From: Endozoicomonas acroporae
GTDB lineage: Bacteria > Pseudomonadota > Gammaproteobacteria > Pseudomonadales > Endozoicomonadaceae
Assembly: GCF_002864045.1 (NCBI RefSeq)
Contig: NZ_PJPV01000058.1
Coordinates: 1-56,979, forward strand
DNA length: 56,979 nucleotides
Reading direction: 5' to 3'
Part shown: piece after piece, positions 18,881-27,708 of the stretch
Layout of the letters: every line of letters starts with the position of its first letter
Position numbering within the stretch: position 1 is the first letter of the stretch
Position numbers and translations under genes: made by a program
Notes under the pieces: model-generated
Databases searched by the model: none
Told to the model about the DNA's origin: nothing
Seen by the model: only the letters and a program-made list of their open reading frames with translations

Positions 18881-20815
18881 GTGAATACCTTCTCATTCAA
18901 TGATTGTAATCCGATACCATCAGCAGCCCCGTTAGTCTCTGAACGAGAGGGTAAACAAACTGAAATATGCGCTATCTGCCTTGGGGGTCTCGATGAAAGC
19001 CCCATTGCAGCAATGTTTCCCTGCACCCATATCCATCACAAGTCGTGCATTGATAAGTGGCTAAATGATCCAGGTCATGCCGATATCGGTTGCCCAATGT
19101 GTAAACGTAAAATTACTCATTGTTTGTACCCTGAGGATACGCCACTCCACGTGGCAGCCGCAGGAGGTCGCTCTGATATTGTCAATGGTTTGCTTGAACA
19201 CGGTGCCAATGCCAATGCCTGCACCAAAGACGGGATAACTGCCCTCCACTGCGCCGCTGGCAAAGGTGATGAGGAGACTATCAGGCATCTTGTCAAACAT
19301 GGTGCCGACGTCAATGCGCTCACAACAGCGGATTACCCTGAGACTCCGCTCCAGCTTGCAGTATTAAATGGTCATGAAGTGGCCATAATGGCTCTTATTG
19401 ACTGCGGTGCCGACATTAATGGCTACGCCCCGGATATAAGACGCCCACTTCACTTTGCAGCTGCAAATGGTTTCCTCAATATCATTGATGTTCTGCTTAA
19501 CAAAGGTGCTGATATCAACATCGGTAGCAGGACCCCTCTGCATTTTGCCGTGGAACATGGAAAACAGGATGCCATCCGGTTGTTGCTTGGCAGGGGTGCC
19601 AATATCAATGCCCAATCCTCACGGTTGCCACAACCGTTTGGGCTTGAAATGGTAAAGCACCTTTTTATGCATGTGGAAATGAGGGAGGGAACCGACAATT
19701 CGACGGTCAATAACGGTGAAAGGGAAGACTGCCAGAAACTGTACGGAAAAACACCGCTGCACATTGCTATTGACACCGGCCAGGCAGAGATTGTTGATCT
19801 CCTGCTGACCGCTGGTGCAGCCACCGATGTACTTATTGGCAGTGGTGAGACGCTATGGAGCTGGATAAACAACGAAAACAAACTGACTGTACCCATAATC
19901 AGGTCGTTAACCCTTGCCATATGTAACTCTGAGGCGCCCTGTGACGATATGCGTGCAGGATTACTCGGCGCATTGATTGAAATCAATGACTGGAATTTAT
20001 TCGACCAATTGTTCGCCAATACCCCGAATGCTGACATAAAAAAACTTCATTACCCAGGTTCCGGTCAATCAGCCTTTTACGAGGTGGTTAAAGAGGGACA
20101 AAAAGACAAAATCCAGGCCATGATAACCCGGCGTGCCGATGTTAATGCCCGTGACCACCGTGGATGGACGCCCCTGCACTGTGCAGTCTACAGCCGCCAT
20201 CCGCAAGACGCCATTGAGGTACTGGTTGGTTCTGACGTCAATGCCAGAAACAACGAGGGACAAACACCTCTGCATCTTGCGGCTAAATCAGGTAAGTCAG
20301 AAGTTATAGTTCAACTGATTGACCATGGTGCCTTTGTCAATGCTACCACCGGCAGACGAGTGGGTGTCACAACAAAAACGGGGGTTAAGGATTATCAGGC
20401 AGCCAGGGCAATACTGGAGTTGGCGTGCTTCAAACAGGAGTGTCGCCTGAGAGGCGTGGCGTTAAATGGCCAACGGGTCATACCGGATGCGATGCTTAAA
20501 ATAGACAACATCGGCATGATGACCCCCCTCCATTATGCAGTCCATGGAGGTCATGTAAAAGCAGTTCAGCACCTGCTCGCCAGAGGTGCTTCTACCAAGG
20601 AAATAACCCGGGATGGAATGACACCACTGAAACTTGCAGAATCTGAGCTGATGAAAGCTAAAAAGATTAAAGTGTTAGGCCGCGCCTCATTCCTTGGTGG
20701 ACAACAGCGACCAGGCTTGACCGCCCCAGAAGCAAAAGTTAAATCCTACTCAGACATCATCATCCTTCTGAAGGCTCACTCATTACTAACCTCCGTACCT
20801 TCGGTACCTATCTGA
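18881..20815 (+). CDS. RING-H2 plus ankyrin-repeat protein, candidate E3 ubiquitin ligase effector
   Basis: The 644-residue protein begins with a complete RING-H2 finger: Cys30, Cys33, Cys48, His50, His53, Cys56, Cys71, Cys74. The residues that contact E2 enzymes in eukaryotic RING proteins are present: Ile32 between the first two cysteines, Trp60 in DKWL, and Pro72 after the seventh ligand. From about residue 85 to 310 and again 400 to 615 there are ankyrin repeats (TPLHVAAAGGRSDIV and similar), separated by a region of weaker repeats. RING-H2 fingers recruit ubiquitin-charged E2 enzymes and ankyrin arrays select substrates. Bacteria lack this ubiquitin system, so action inside a eukaryotic host is inferred. 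GTG start at 18881 follows AAAAGGGGA. No classical signal peptide, so a specialised secretion route would be needed. Confidence 0.85.
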   Translation: MNTFSFNDCNPIPSAAPLVSEREGKQTEICAICLGGLDESPIAAMFPCTHIHHKSCIDKWLNDPGHADIGCPMCKRKITHCLYPEDTPLHVAAAGGRSDIVNGLLEHGANANACTKDGITALHCAAGKGDEETIRHLVKHGADVNALTTADYPETPLQLAVLNGHEVAIMALIDCGADINGYAPDIRRPLHFAAANGFLNIIDVLLNKGADINIGSRTPLHFAVEHGKQDAIRLLLGRGANINAQSSRLPQPFGLEMVKHLFMHVEMREGTDNSTVNNGEREDCQKLYGKTPLHIAIDTGQAEIVDLLLTAGAATDVLIGSGETLWSWINNENKLTVPIIRSLTLAICNSEAPCDDMRAGLLGALIEINDWNLFDQLFANTPNADIKKLHYPGSGQSAFYEVVKEGQKDKIQAMITRRADVNARDHRGWTPLHCAVYSRHPQDAIEVLVGSDVNARNNEGQTPLHLAAKSGKSEVIVQLIDHGAFVNATTGRRVGVTTKTGVKDYQAARAILELACFKQECRLRGVALNGQRVIPDAMLKIDNIGMMTPLHYAVHGGHVKAVQHLLARGASTKEITRDGMTPLKLAESELMKAKKIKVLGRASFLGGQQRPGLTAPEAKVKSYSDIIILLKAHSLLTSVPSVPI

Positions 20816-20830
20816 GGACCTTCAATGTTG

Positions 20831-21736
20831 TCATTCAATCGGGGTGTAGGATAACGTAGCCCAATGGTAAAATGAGGGCGTATAATTCCTGACATTGGTG
20901 TAGCCAGCCGCCTTCAGCACCATCACCATGTGTGCGGATCGGATACCGGCGGTACAGTAGACGACAATCGGGCTGTTTTTTTGAATATCCTGATCCGATA
21001 ACATTCGGCTAATGTCGTCAAATGACTTCAAGGTGCCACTGGCTGTGAACATCTGTTGAAATGGTAAGCTCACTGCCCCGGGAAGATGCCCTTTGCGCTG
21101 TTCACCCAAGTCCATTTTGCCGTGGAACTCTTCCGGTGATCGCGAGTCGATAACACGAAACTGTGAGTAGTCCCGGTAAAGGGCTTTGGTATGAATGGTG
21201 GCTGAAGAATCCCGTTGGGTTATCGTGTAATCACTTTTGGTATTGAAGAAGGTTGGGATGATGGTGGTTTTCAGCCCTTTTTTTTTCCAGTGAGAATACC
21301 CGCCATTAAGAATGCGGACATTCTTTAACCCTGCCACGTGCAAACTCCAGGCAATTCGTCCATCTTCACCCCACCCCCGTTGAGCATCGGCATAAACGAC
21401 AATATTATCTGTTGGGGTCAGGCCCAGCTTCTGTATCTGGTATTCCAGCTCCTTATTGTTAAGAACTGTTGCCCAGTTCTCGCTACCGGCTGCCCCATTC
21501 ATATCAGAAAGTGATTGCCACTGAACGGAGCGGGCTCCCGGGATATGTCCCTTGAGATACTCAGAGTATGCCCGGGCATCGATCAGCAGGTAATGGTCGG
21601 GATTGCTGGCAACCGTTTCTGCACTGATAAAATAATCCTCCGGTACTGCACAGGCGAATCTGAAGGGCAGAATCAGTAACAGGAAGAAGAAAATACATCT
21701 TTTGAGGTATTGGGATAATACTGGTTTCTTATTCAT
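20831..21736 (-). CDS. Exported two-domain rhodanese (sulfurtransferase)
   Basis: This 301-residue protein has an N-terminal hydrophobic signal sequence (IFFFLLLILPFRFACA) and two rhodanese domains. The second carries the active-site loop CTAGIRS with the catalytic cysteine in VVYCTAG; the first has no cysteine in the equivalent loop (VYADAQRGWG), as is usual for thiosulfate or 3-mercaptopyruvate sulfurtransferases. It would act in the periplasm. The ATG at 21736 overlaps the last codons of the upstream TVP38/TMEM64 gene by 8 bases (ATGAATAA), so the two are translationally coupled; a start seven codons upstream is possible. Confidence 0.88.
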   Translation of the reverse strand: MNKKPVLSQYLKRCIFFFLLLILPFRFACAVPEDYFISAETVASNPDHYLLIDARAYSEYLKGHIPGARSVQWQSLSDMNGAAGSENWATVLNNKELEYQIQKLGLTPTDNIVVYADAQRGWGEDGRIAWSLHVAGLKNVRILNGGYSHWKKKGLKTTIIPTFFNTKSDYTITQRDSSATIHTKALYRDYSQFRVIDSRSPEEFHGKMDLGEQRKGHLPGAVSLPFQQMFTASGTLKSFDDISRMLSDQDIQKNSPIVVYCTAGIRSAHMVMVLKAAGYTNVRNYTPSFYHWATLSYTPIE

Positions 21737-22418
21737 TGCCAACAGGCCTCGATTCACGGAAATAGACAGACTTCAGGAAAAAGATCAGTACGGAGATGGC
21801 AAACAGTGTTAACAGTGCCATCACGGCAAGACGGCTGCCACCGGTCAGCATTTCCCCGACATAAGAATAAATCAGTGTGGCTGGCAGCTGCCCGATACCG
21901 GTAGCCACAAGAAAATACCGCAATTTCATCGATGTCAGGCCTGCTCCATAGCTGACCAGATCAAAGGATATAAAAGGCAGAAGTCTTGCAATGAGTATGG
22001 TGTATTGGCCATGTTTGGCAAAAAAGTCATCTACCTGATCAAGGGCAAAGTGACTGGTCAGTCTGGCCACTCCCTCCCGCCCAAACCAGCGGGAGATAAA
22101 GAAACAGAGTGTAGCCGCAATCATGGCGCTGCTCCAGGATAGCAGTGCCCCCTGCCACCAGCCAAAAATGGCGGCGTTGGCAAAGGTAAGAATAAAAGCA
22201 GGCAGCGGCGCTGCTACTGCCTGGATAACCATCAGTAGTCCTGACACCAGAGGGGCCCATAGTCCGAAACTGAGAATGTAGGTGCGTACCTTGTCGATAT
22301 CCAGCGATGAAAGAATCCGGATCATCTCAAATAGCCACTCACGGGCTGGCGGGATAGCCAGAATAGCGGCAGTTATCAGCAGAACGATCAGTGGTTTGGT
22401 AATAGATTGAATAGTCAT
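21729..22418 (-). CDS. TVP38/TMEM64 family membrane protein
   Basis: The 229-residue polytopic protein carries the TVP38/TMEM64 (SNARE-associated, DedA-superfamily) core, including the FGWWQGALLSWSSAMIAATLCFFISRWFGRE segment in part and LLPFISFDLVSYGAGLTSM. DedA-superfamily proteins are linked to lipid scrambling and membrane homeostasis. It forms a two-gene operon with the exported rhodanese, a pairing also seen in other proteobacteria, where it may serve sulfur or selenium compound handling; that is inference. Confidence 0.85.
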   Translation of the reverse strand: MTIQSITKPLIVLLITAAILAIPPAREWLFEMIRILSSLDIDKVRTYILSFGLWAPLVSGLLMVIQAVAAPLPAFILTFANAAIFGWWQGALLSWSSAMIAATLCFFISRWFGREGVARLTSHFALDQVDDFFAKHGQYTILIARLLPFISFDLVSYGAGLTSMKLRYFLVATGIGQLPATLIYSYVGEMLTGGSRLAVMALLTLFAISVLIFFLKSVYFRESRPVGNE

Positions 22419-22521
22419 TAATCAGGTGTAAATGCAGTTCTTTCGGGAACCCTTCCATGCCTGGTTGAAGTTTCCCGACTGCCAAAAGATGTGAACGTTG
22501 AAATTGGGTCGTTGGCTACTG

Positions 22522-22691
22522 TTAACCCGGATATTTCATAAACGTGCTCCCGCTCTCGCTTGTCCTTTGCCGCTCTAAGGGAGTTTTGCTCAGTCGACCG
22601 TACTCCCCGGTACGGCGCTCCCTCACAAAATCCCTTAGAGCGGCAAAGTCCTACGCGAGATTCGGGGCAGTTTATGAAATATCCGGGTTAA
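22522..22691. mobile_element. 170-bp palindromic element (second MITE type)
   Basis: TTAACCCGGATATTTCATAA at the left is matched by its complement at the right end (22672-22691), and a second pair of complementary blocks, CTTTGCCGCTCTAAGGGA and its complement, lies nearer the centre. Nearly the whole element folds on itself. It has no coding capacity. Even the flanks are partly complementary (GCTACTG and CAGTAGC). It occupies the 542-bp gap between the TVP38 gene and the 505-residue protein; the rest of that gap shows nothing recognisable. Confidence 0.75.
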
Positions 22692-22960
22692 ATCAGTAGC
22701 TGTGGTTTTTTTACAGTTTGAACATAAAGTATTCGGTTTTTATATTTAAACTCCGACGTTTACTTCAAACATTGATTCCAGGAGGCTGTTAATCAGTCCT
22801 AAAAGCGCGAGAGAGGTTACTCGTGCATAAGCCCTGTGTCAAACCAGGGCCGTTCGAGTGATCGGCGGTGAACTTTATTCTTCAGCAGTTGTCAGAATGT
22901 CGGTCATATTCAGGAATTTTGTCCAACTTTCACTTGTTTTGTGAAGATAAGAGGAAAGGT

Positions 22961-24478
22961 ATGTCAAACCCCTCTTCGCAACCGGCAATCTCTGGTGCAG
23001 TGAACTCTGGCTGGAATTTCCCTCCCCCTGATGATCCGTCGGCAAGTTCCGCCGCCACCCACTTGCCGGATACCCATAAAGCTACGGCGTTTTGTCGGCG
23101 AAATACGACGTTGGCTTCTGATGAAGAGCAGCACCTGAAGATTCAGGGCTATTCCACCGAGGAAATCGCCAGGTCGGAAAAAGCCCTGGTCCAGCGCAAT
23201 ATCACCCCAAGCAACAGTGAGATCATTGGTCATCTTCAGTCAGACAACGGTGATACACTGGGTACCATTAAACAGTGCATTGAAAACGGGTTGAGTTCAA
23301 CAGCAGGGGTTCAGGGCAAACTGCGATTGTTGATGGAACTGCAAAGCTACACCAAATCATGTGTAAAAACCGCCGCTGAGAATCTCAATCGTCAATACTC
23401 TTCCTTCTGGCCAGATCGCCAGAGCATCGTAACTATGGTCAATAAATGGCCCAGCACATTGCAACGACAGGGCGCTGTTATTTGCAAAAGCTGGCCAGAG
23501 CTGCTTGTTGACAATGCTGTACAAGTGGATTTCAGCTCCAGCATAAGTATCTGTTCCAATGAACTTAACTTTCAGTTAGAGCCACTGGATTGCCTGTCAT
23601 TTTTACGACTTGTCAAGGATATCTGGTTTGATGCCCTGGGTTGTGGAAATATCTGTGCCATCGACAGAGTCAGTCACCTGCTGGTTACGTTTGCCTGGGA
23701 AATGTCTTTTAATCTCTATTATTTGCGCGGTAGCTCTCCCACGCACGACCGTCACGAGCGATTTGAGCAAGTGGTTCAGCAAATGCTGCAACAAGGTATT
23801 CACTGCATTGATGATATTGACGCGTTTGCATTTATGCTGGTAACCAAGCCCCACATCTGGCGCAATCATAAAAGTGATGTTCTGCAACTGATGGTCTGCA
23901 GGGCGTTCAAAGGCCGGGACCAGCAACTGTCTAAACTCTGTACCCAGTGGCGGGAGGATGCAAAGAGCCACGAACAAATCGCTAAAACAGTAGAAACAGA
24001 GATCATCCCTGACACAGCTTCCGCCATGCATTACCTTAACGACATACACGGTTATCTGATGCAATACAGGGATAGACACCCTAACTGCAGCGACAGGAGC
24101 CAAATACATAACGCGAAATACTTTGATCCTGTCACCCTGCAATTAATGTCACCAATCCTTGCCCCTGACCTGACAACCACACCCACGCTCAAGGAGACAG
24201 GACCGACTCTATCGGCCTATTTCAATTTCTGCCTGGACCATCAGGCGTTGTCATCAAATAAAACCTTTGAGGATTTCCTGACGAACCGAGTAGTACCAGA
24301 TATCAGCAAGCCGGGATATTTTGGACTTCTGGAAAGTACGGGCAACGCCGAAAGCATGGCATCGAGACCAGGCACCAGCGCAGAGTTGAGTACCATCCGT
24401 AGTCACGGTGAAATGCCCAAACGCAGAAAGAAGTTGGCCAAATCACCCGTGGTGCCAAGAAGCCTCACTAGGGATTGA
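22961..24478 (+). CDS. Unknown 505-residue protein with UBA-like segment and basic tail
   Basis: The ATG at 22961 is chosen because AGAGGAAAGG precedes it; an in-frame ATG at 22868 is possible but lacks a site. The N-terminus is Pro/Ser-rich and disordered. Residues about 57-93 (LKIQGYSTEEIARSEKAL and following) resemble the UBA helix pattern. Near residue 387, FDPVTLQLMSPILAPD recalls the start of a U-box, but the rest of that fold is not evident. The C-terminus is basic, with PKRRKK at 486-491 resembling a monopartite nuclear localisation signal. No known family is recognised with confidence; these resemblances are weak and by eye. Monocistronic, with effector-like neighbours. Confidence 0.6.
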   Translation: MSNPSSQPAISGAVNSGWNFPPPDDPSASSAATHLPDTHKATAFCRRNTTLASDEEQHLKIQGYSTEEIARSEKALVQRNITPSNSEIIGHLQSDNGDTLGTIKQCIENGLSSTAGVQGKLRLLMELQSYTKSCVKTAAENLNRQYSSFWPDRQSIVTMVNKWPSTLQRQGAVICKSWPELLVDNAVQVDFSSSISICSNELNFQLEPLDCLSFLRLVKDIWFDALGCGNICAIDRVSHLLVTFAWEMSFNLYYLRGSSPTHDRHERFEQVVQQMLQQGIHCIDDIDAFAFMLVTKPHIWRNHKSDVLQLMVCRAFKGRDQQLSKLCTQWREDAKSHEQIAKTVETEIIPDTASAMHYLNDIHGYLMQYRDRHPNCSDRSQIHNAKYFDPVTLQLMSPILAPDLTTTPTLKETGPTLSAYFNFCLDHQALSSNKTFEDFLTNRVVPDISKPGYFGLLESTGNAESMASRPGTSAELSTIRSHGEMPKRRKKLAKSPVVPRSLTRD

Positions 24479-24521
24479 TGATCCTGTCGGGTTTATTGGT
24501 GCCAGCACTTGCAGGAAATGT

Positions 24522-25070
24522 TCATCTCTTCGGAATTTTGCAGAAACCTTCTGCTGGCACATCCAGGGCAGCGTTGAATTTGCTGGACATGTTTTGAAAA
24601 GCGATCAGGCCAGTCAGTTCAATAACAGCGTCATTATTGAAATACTCTTTTAGCTGCGTCATCAGCTCAGGGGTTACCTGTCGGTCGCTGTAGGTAACAG
24701 CTTCGGTATATTCCAGGGCAATACGCTCCTGAGCATTGAAAAGGTCAGAGTCTTGCCAGTTATCCAGTGCTTCGACTTTATCCATGCTGCCTGCACGTTT
24801 TGCCAGGGTCATGGCATTGATGTCAACACAGAAGGCGCACCAGTTGACCTGGGATACTCTGACGGTAACCAGCGAACGCAGCTCCGGCGACAGGGGGGAC
24901 TTTTTTCGATCCAGTACGCCGTAGAGCGTGGCTACAGCGGCAAATAACCGGGGAACTCTTGCCCATAACAAGCCCGGCTTTAGGACTTTTCCATAGCGAC
25001 GCTTCTGGCTCCAGAAAAAAGGCATTAGCCACCAGGGATAAGAGAGAAGGGGTTTATCCGGTACATACAT
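24522..25070 (-). CDS. AhpD-like / carboxymuconolactone decarboxylase family protein
   Basis: This 182-residue cytoplasmic protein belongs to the AhpD/CMD helical family. The CxxC active site is visible as WCAFC (Cys78, Cys81), followed by the downstream LTGLIAFQNMSSKFNAALD helix typical of the family. AhpD-type proteins are thiol peroxidases or reductants; many paralogues have no assigned substrate. The N-terminal 40 residues (PWWLMPFFWSQKRR) form an extension over the minimal domain. It is convergent with the 505-residue gene. Confidence 0.82.
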   Translation of the reverse strand: MYVPDKPLLSYPWWLMPFFWSQKRRYGKVLKPGLLWARVPRLFAAVATLYGVLDRKKSPLSPELRSLVTVRVSQVNWCAFCVDINAMTLAKRAGSMDKVEALDNWQDSDLFNAQERIALEYTEAVTYSDRQVTPELMTQLKEYFNNDAVIELTGLIAFQNMSSKFNAALDVPAEGFCKIPKR

Positions 25071-25248
25071 GGCTGATTCCTAACTTGCAGTTCCATAGTC
25101 GGTCAGCCGATGGTGGCAGGAAAGTTGGATGTCTACAATCCTGTTGTTGGTTTTTTCTATTCGACTATATGTAATAACATATGGTGACAGTCAGGTATTT
25201 TCTTTAAAATATCCTGTTTTATGATTCCAATGAAGAAGAGGTCGTCTC

Positions 25249-25584
25249 ATGGACGTAATGGAGCAAATAAAAGAACAGGTTGAATCCCATACTATTCTGC
25301 TGTACATGAAGGGCTCTCCCAAGTTGCCCCAGTGTGGTTTCTCTGCCAAGGCGGTTCAGGCGTTGATGGCCTGTGGCGAACAGTTCGCTTTTGTGGATGT
25401 TCTGGCTAACCCGGAGATTCGTGCCAATCTTCCCAAGTATGCTAACTGGCCGACCTTCCCACAACTGTGGATTAAGGGTGAGCTGATTGGTGGCAGTGAC
25501 ATCATTATTGATATGTTTAACAGCGGTGACTTGCAGCAGTTGATTGCTGAAGCGGCTGGTTCTGATGAAGGTGCAGAAGACTGA
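25249..25584 (+). CDS. grxD: Monothiol glutaredoxin Grx4
   Basis: The 111-residue protein carries the monothiol CGFS active site (Cys29) in the context MKGSPKLPQCGFSAKAV, and the glutathione-contacting WPTFPQLW and GGSDI segments. Grx4-type glutaredoxins bind a bridging [2Fe-2S] cluster with glutathione and act in iron-sulfur cluster transfer, often with BolA. Length and motifs match E. coli GrxD. It is followed by a strong hairpin at 25608-25633. Confidence 0.96.
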   Translation: MDVMEQIKEQVESHTILLYMKGSPKLPQCGFSAKAVQALMACGEQFAFVDVLANPEIRANLPKYANWPTFPQLWIKGELIGGSDIIIDMFNSGDLQQLIAEAAGSDEGAED

Positions 25585-25607
25585 TTTTACAATCGTTTTT
25601 ACCCTTC

Positions 25608-25633
25608 CCTTCCGGTGTGATAAAACCGGAAGG
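25608..25633 (+). terminator. Hairpin after grxD
   Basis: CCTTCCGG and CCGGAAGG form a perfect 8-bp stem with a 10-base loop, 24 bases beyond the grxD stop, followed by a T-rich stretch (CTACCTTTCTT). A Rho-independent terminator is likely. Confidence 0.5.
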
Positions 25634-25703
25634 CTACCTTTCTTCCGGGTCAGTTCATTACCTGACTCATTGAGTCCCTGTCAGTTTCTCCTCTCTGCTG
25701 TAA

Positions 25704-26426
25704 TTACTCCAAAGGCTCCTCTCCCGGGGCAAAGTCATAAGGTAAGGAGTGAAATCCAGGTAAGCCTGACTGTTCAGTCATCGGAGTATCCTGAGGCTCT
25801 TGCCAGTTTATGGCAGCATTTACCGGGGGTGCTGAGTTGCATAGCTTTTTGGGCGAAGGTTCAGTATTGGTATTGCCCGGGCTGAACATTGTTGCATCTG
25901 TTGTTACAAAGGCTATGGGTAAAGTTGCTGCAGATATTACCTGCTGCCCTGAAGTACCGGGATAAGAGTGGAGCCTTACCGGTTTTGGAGGGCTATTTTT
26001 TTTCTTGAACGATAGCTTCGTTTTGGCTTTTAACATGACCCTTTCATTTAAATGTTCAGGCTTGTGCCCGGGGCGTTGATGTTTATCGATATTAGTGTGA
26101 TCTGAGATTGATATGCCAGCAAATGCTTCCAGTATTTCCTGATCACACTCTGAATCGCTTTCTGATTCATTTTGCGTCGTTTTTGTTGTCTGTTCAGATT
26201 TCCTGGCAAGGGGAGAAAATGCAGAGTCTTCTCCAGACAGGACGTAGTTTGATGGCGGATGTGGGGTAACCTTCAGCCCTCCGCTGGTATGTCCGATATC
26301 TGGTTTTCTTGTGGGATTTGGTTTTTTGACATCATTATCCGGTGCTACATTCCAGAAAAGCACCGTCCTTGCAGGAACGCCAGTATTTTGCATAGACACA
26401 CGCCAGAAGAAGTTATTTCTACACAT
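25704..26426 (-). CDS. Unknown polar, probably disordered protein
   Basis: This 240-residue frame encodes a Pro/Ser/Thr/Lys-rich protein with no membrane segment or recognised domain. A basic stretch KAKTKLSFKKKNSPPKP lies near the middle (about residue 130-146) and an acidic stretch NESESDSECDQEILE before it. The first ATG is used; Met12 (26393) is an alternative. No family is recognised. Its composition resembles other orphan proteins of this window, and it is convergent with grxD. It may be real or an accidental open frame; steady codon composition over 240 codons favours real. Confidence 0.5.
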   Translation of the reverse strand: MCRNNFFWRVSMQNTGVPARTVLFWNVAPDNDVKKPNPTRKPDIGHTSGGLKVTPHPPSNYVLSGEDSAFSPLARKSEQTTKTTQNESESDSECDQEILEAFAGISISDHTNIDKHQRPGHKPEHLNERVMLKAKTKLSFKKKNSPPKPVRLHSYPGTSGQQVISAATLPIAFVTTDATMFSPGNTNTEPSPKKLCNSAPPVNAAINWQEPQDTPMTEQSGLPGFHSLPYDFAPGEEPLE

Positions 26427-26854
26427 ACTTTGATATTTTAATTCCCAATTAGTTCATTTTCTTAATGCGAAAAAATGAAAGCTGTCTGATCCCTGTCTTC
26501 GTTCAGAATTCGCTACCCTAATAATGCTTTGGGAGTTTTGGGAAGGAACTGAGTGGGCTTCGGGTGAACCAGTCTTTAGTAAAGGGGGCGCGTCAACAGG
26601 CTCCGGGTTGTATTTTTCTTCTTGCTCCTTTATCTATTGGCTTGTGATAAAAAAAGCAATCATTTGTTTCTACTGCGGTAGGCGAAAACCGTGGTCATGT
26701 GTATCATTGTATGCGCGGTTTTTGTGATGCGTGATTCAATGTGAGATGAGATATTACTTGTACTCTCGTATTAATACGCACAACTTTGTAAATGATAGCT
26801 TTTTATATGACAGCTTGTTAACTGACAGTTTCATAAAGCGTAGGAGAAATACTT
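26427..26854. other. Intergenic region, 428 bp, without recognised feature
   Basis: The gap between the leftward 240-residue gene and the peroxiredoxin holds only a doubtful 67-codon frame with poor composition. The stretch just before the peroxiredoxin (26760-26850) is AT-rich and probably carries its promoter and the GTAGGAG ribosome binding site; no clear OxyR or other operator was found. Confidence 0.5.
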
Positions 26855-27457
26855 ATGGGCGTTTTAGTAGGCAAAAAGGCTCCTGACTTCACAGTCCCTG
26901 CTGTACTGGGTGACGGCTCTATTGTTGATGCTTTTACCCTGTCCGAAGCCATTCGTGGCAAGTACGGTCTGCTGTTTTTCTACCCTCTGGACTTCACTTT
27001 CGTATGCCCTTCTGAACTGATTGCCCTGGATCACCGTATGAGTGCTTTCCAGGAGCGGGGTGTTGAAGTGATCGGCGTTTCTATCGATTCTCACTTTACG
27101 CACAATGCGTGGCGTAATACGCCTGTGGATCAGGGCGGTATCGGTCAGGTGAAATATACTCTGGCTGCTGATATGACACACGACATCTGTAAGTCTTATG
27201 ACGTTGAATCAGAAGGTGGTGTGGCATTCCGTGGTGCTTTCCTGATCGACAAGGAAGGTCTGGTTCGCTCCCAGATCGTCAATGACCTGCCGCTGGGCCG
27301 TAATATGGATGAACTGATTCGTCTGGTTGACGCCTTGCAGTTCCACGAACAGCACGGTGAAGTCTGCCCGGCTGGCTGGAACAAAGGCGACAAGGGCATG
27401 ACAGCCTCTCCAGACGGTGTGGCCCAATACCTGTCCGAGAGTGCGGATGGTCTCTAG
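26855..27457 (+). CDS. Typical 2-Cys peroxiredoxin (AhpC/TSA family)
   Basis: The 200-residue protein reduces hydrogen peroxide and organic peroxides in the cytoplasm. The peroxidatic cysteine is Cys51 in DFTFVCPSE and the resolving cysteine Cys171 in GEVCPAGW, both in the sequence contexts typical of Prx1/AhpC enzymes. The C-terminal extension needed for the resolving cysteine is full length. An AGGAG site precedes the ATG. It could work with thioredoxin or AhpF-type reductants; neither is adjacent. Confidence 0.93.
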   Translation: MGVLVGKKAPDFTVPAVLGDGSIVDAFTLSEAIRGKYGLLFFYPLDFTFVCPSELIALDHRMSAFQERGVEVIGVSIDSHFTHNAWRNTPVDQGGIGQVKYTLAADMTHDICKSYDVESEGGVAFRGAFLIDKEGLVRSQIVNDLPLGRNMDELIRLVDALQFHEQHGEVCPAGWNKGDKGMTASPDGVAQYLSESADGL

Positions 27458-27523
27458 GGACGTATAGCGGTTGAAAAATGCCATATATACAGCCTTTTTA
27501 AAAAGTTTTTTGCAGTGGAATAC

Positions 27524-27551
27524 TTGACTCACGGCAAAATAACCTTATCAT
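27524..27551 (+). promoter_or_regulatory. Sigma-70 promoter of the tRNA array
   Basis: TTGACT and TATCAT are separated by 16 bases and lie 45 bases upstream of the first tRNA. The sequence after the -10 is GC-rich (TCGCTGCCG), as in stringently controlled stable-RNA promoters. Confidence 0.6.
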
Positions 27552-27595
27552 TCGCTGCCGTTGGTTGGTGACGAGATGTCGCTGCCAGGCATAGT

Positions 27596-27671
27596 TCCCT
27601 GATAGCTCAGTTGGTAGAGCAAATGACTGTTAATCATTGGGTCGCTGGTTCGAGTCCAGCTCGGGGAGCCA
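27596..27671 (+). tRNA. tRNA-Asn (GTT), copy 1
   Basis: A 76-base cloverleaf with encoded CCA. The seven-pair acceptor stem (TCCCTGA/TCGGGGA), D-arm AGCTCAGTTGGTAGAGC, anticodon loop CTGTTAA with GTT at 27629-27631, and T-arm GGTTCGAGTCC are all intact. Confidence 0.97.
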
Positions 27672-27708
27672 CTTATTCTCTATATTAGCCTGTGGCTGAG
27701 GTAAGAAT

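Noticed and set aside
26524..26727. 67-codon frame upstream of the peroxiredoxin
   Set aside because: Composition is rich in Trp/Cys/Ser without pattern, and no ribosome binding site or family resemblance was found.
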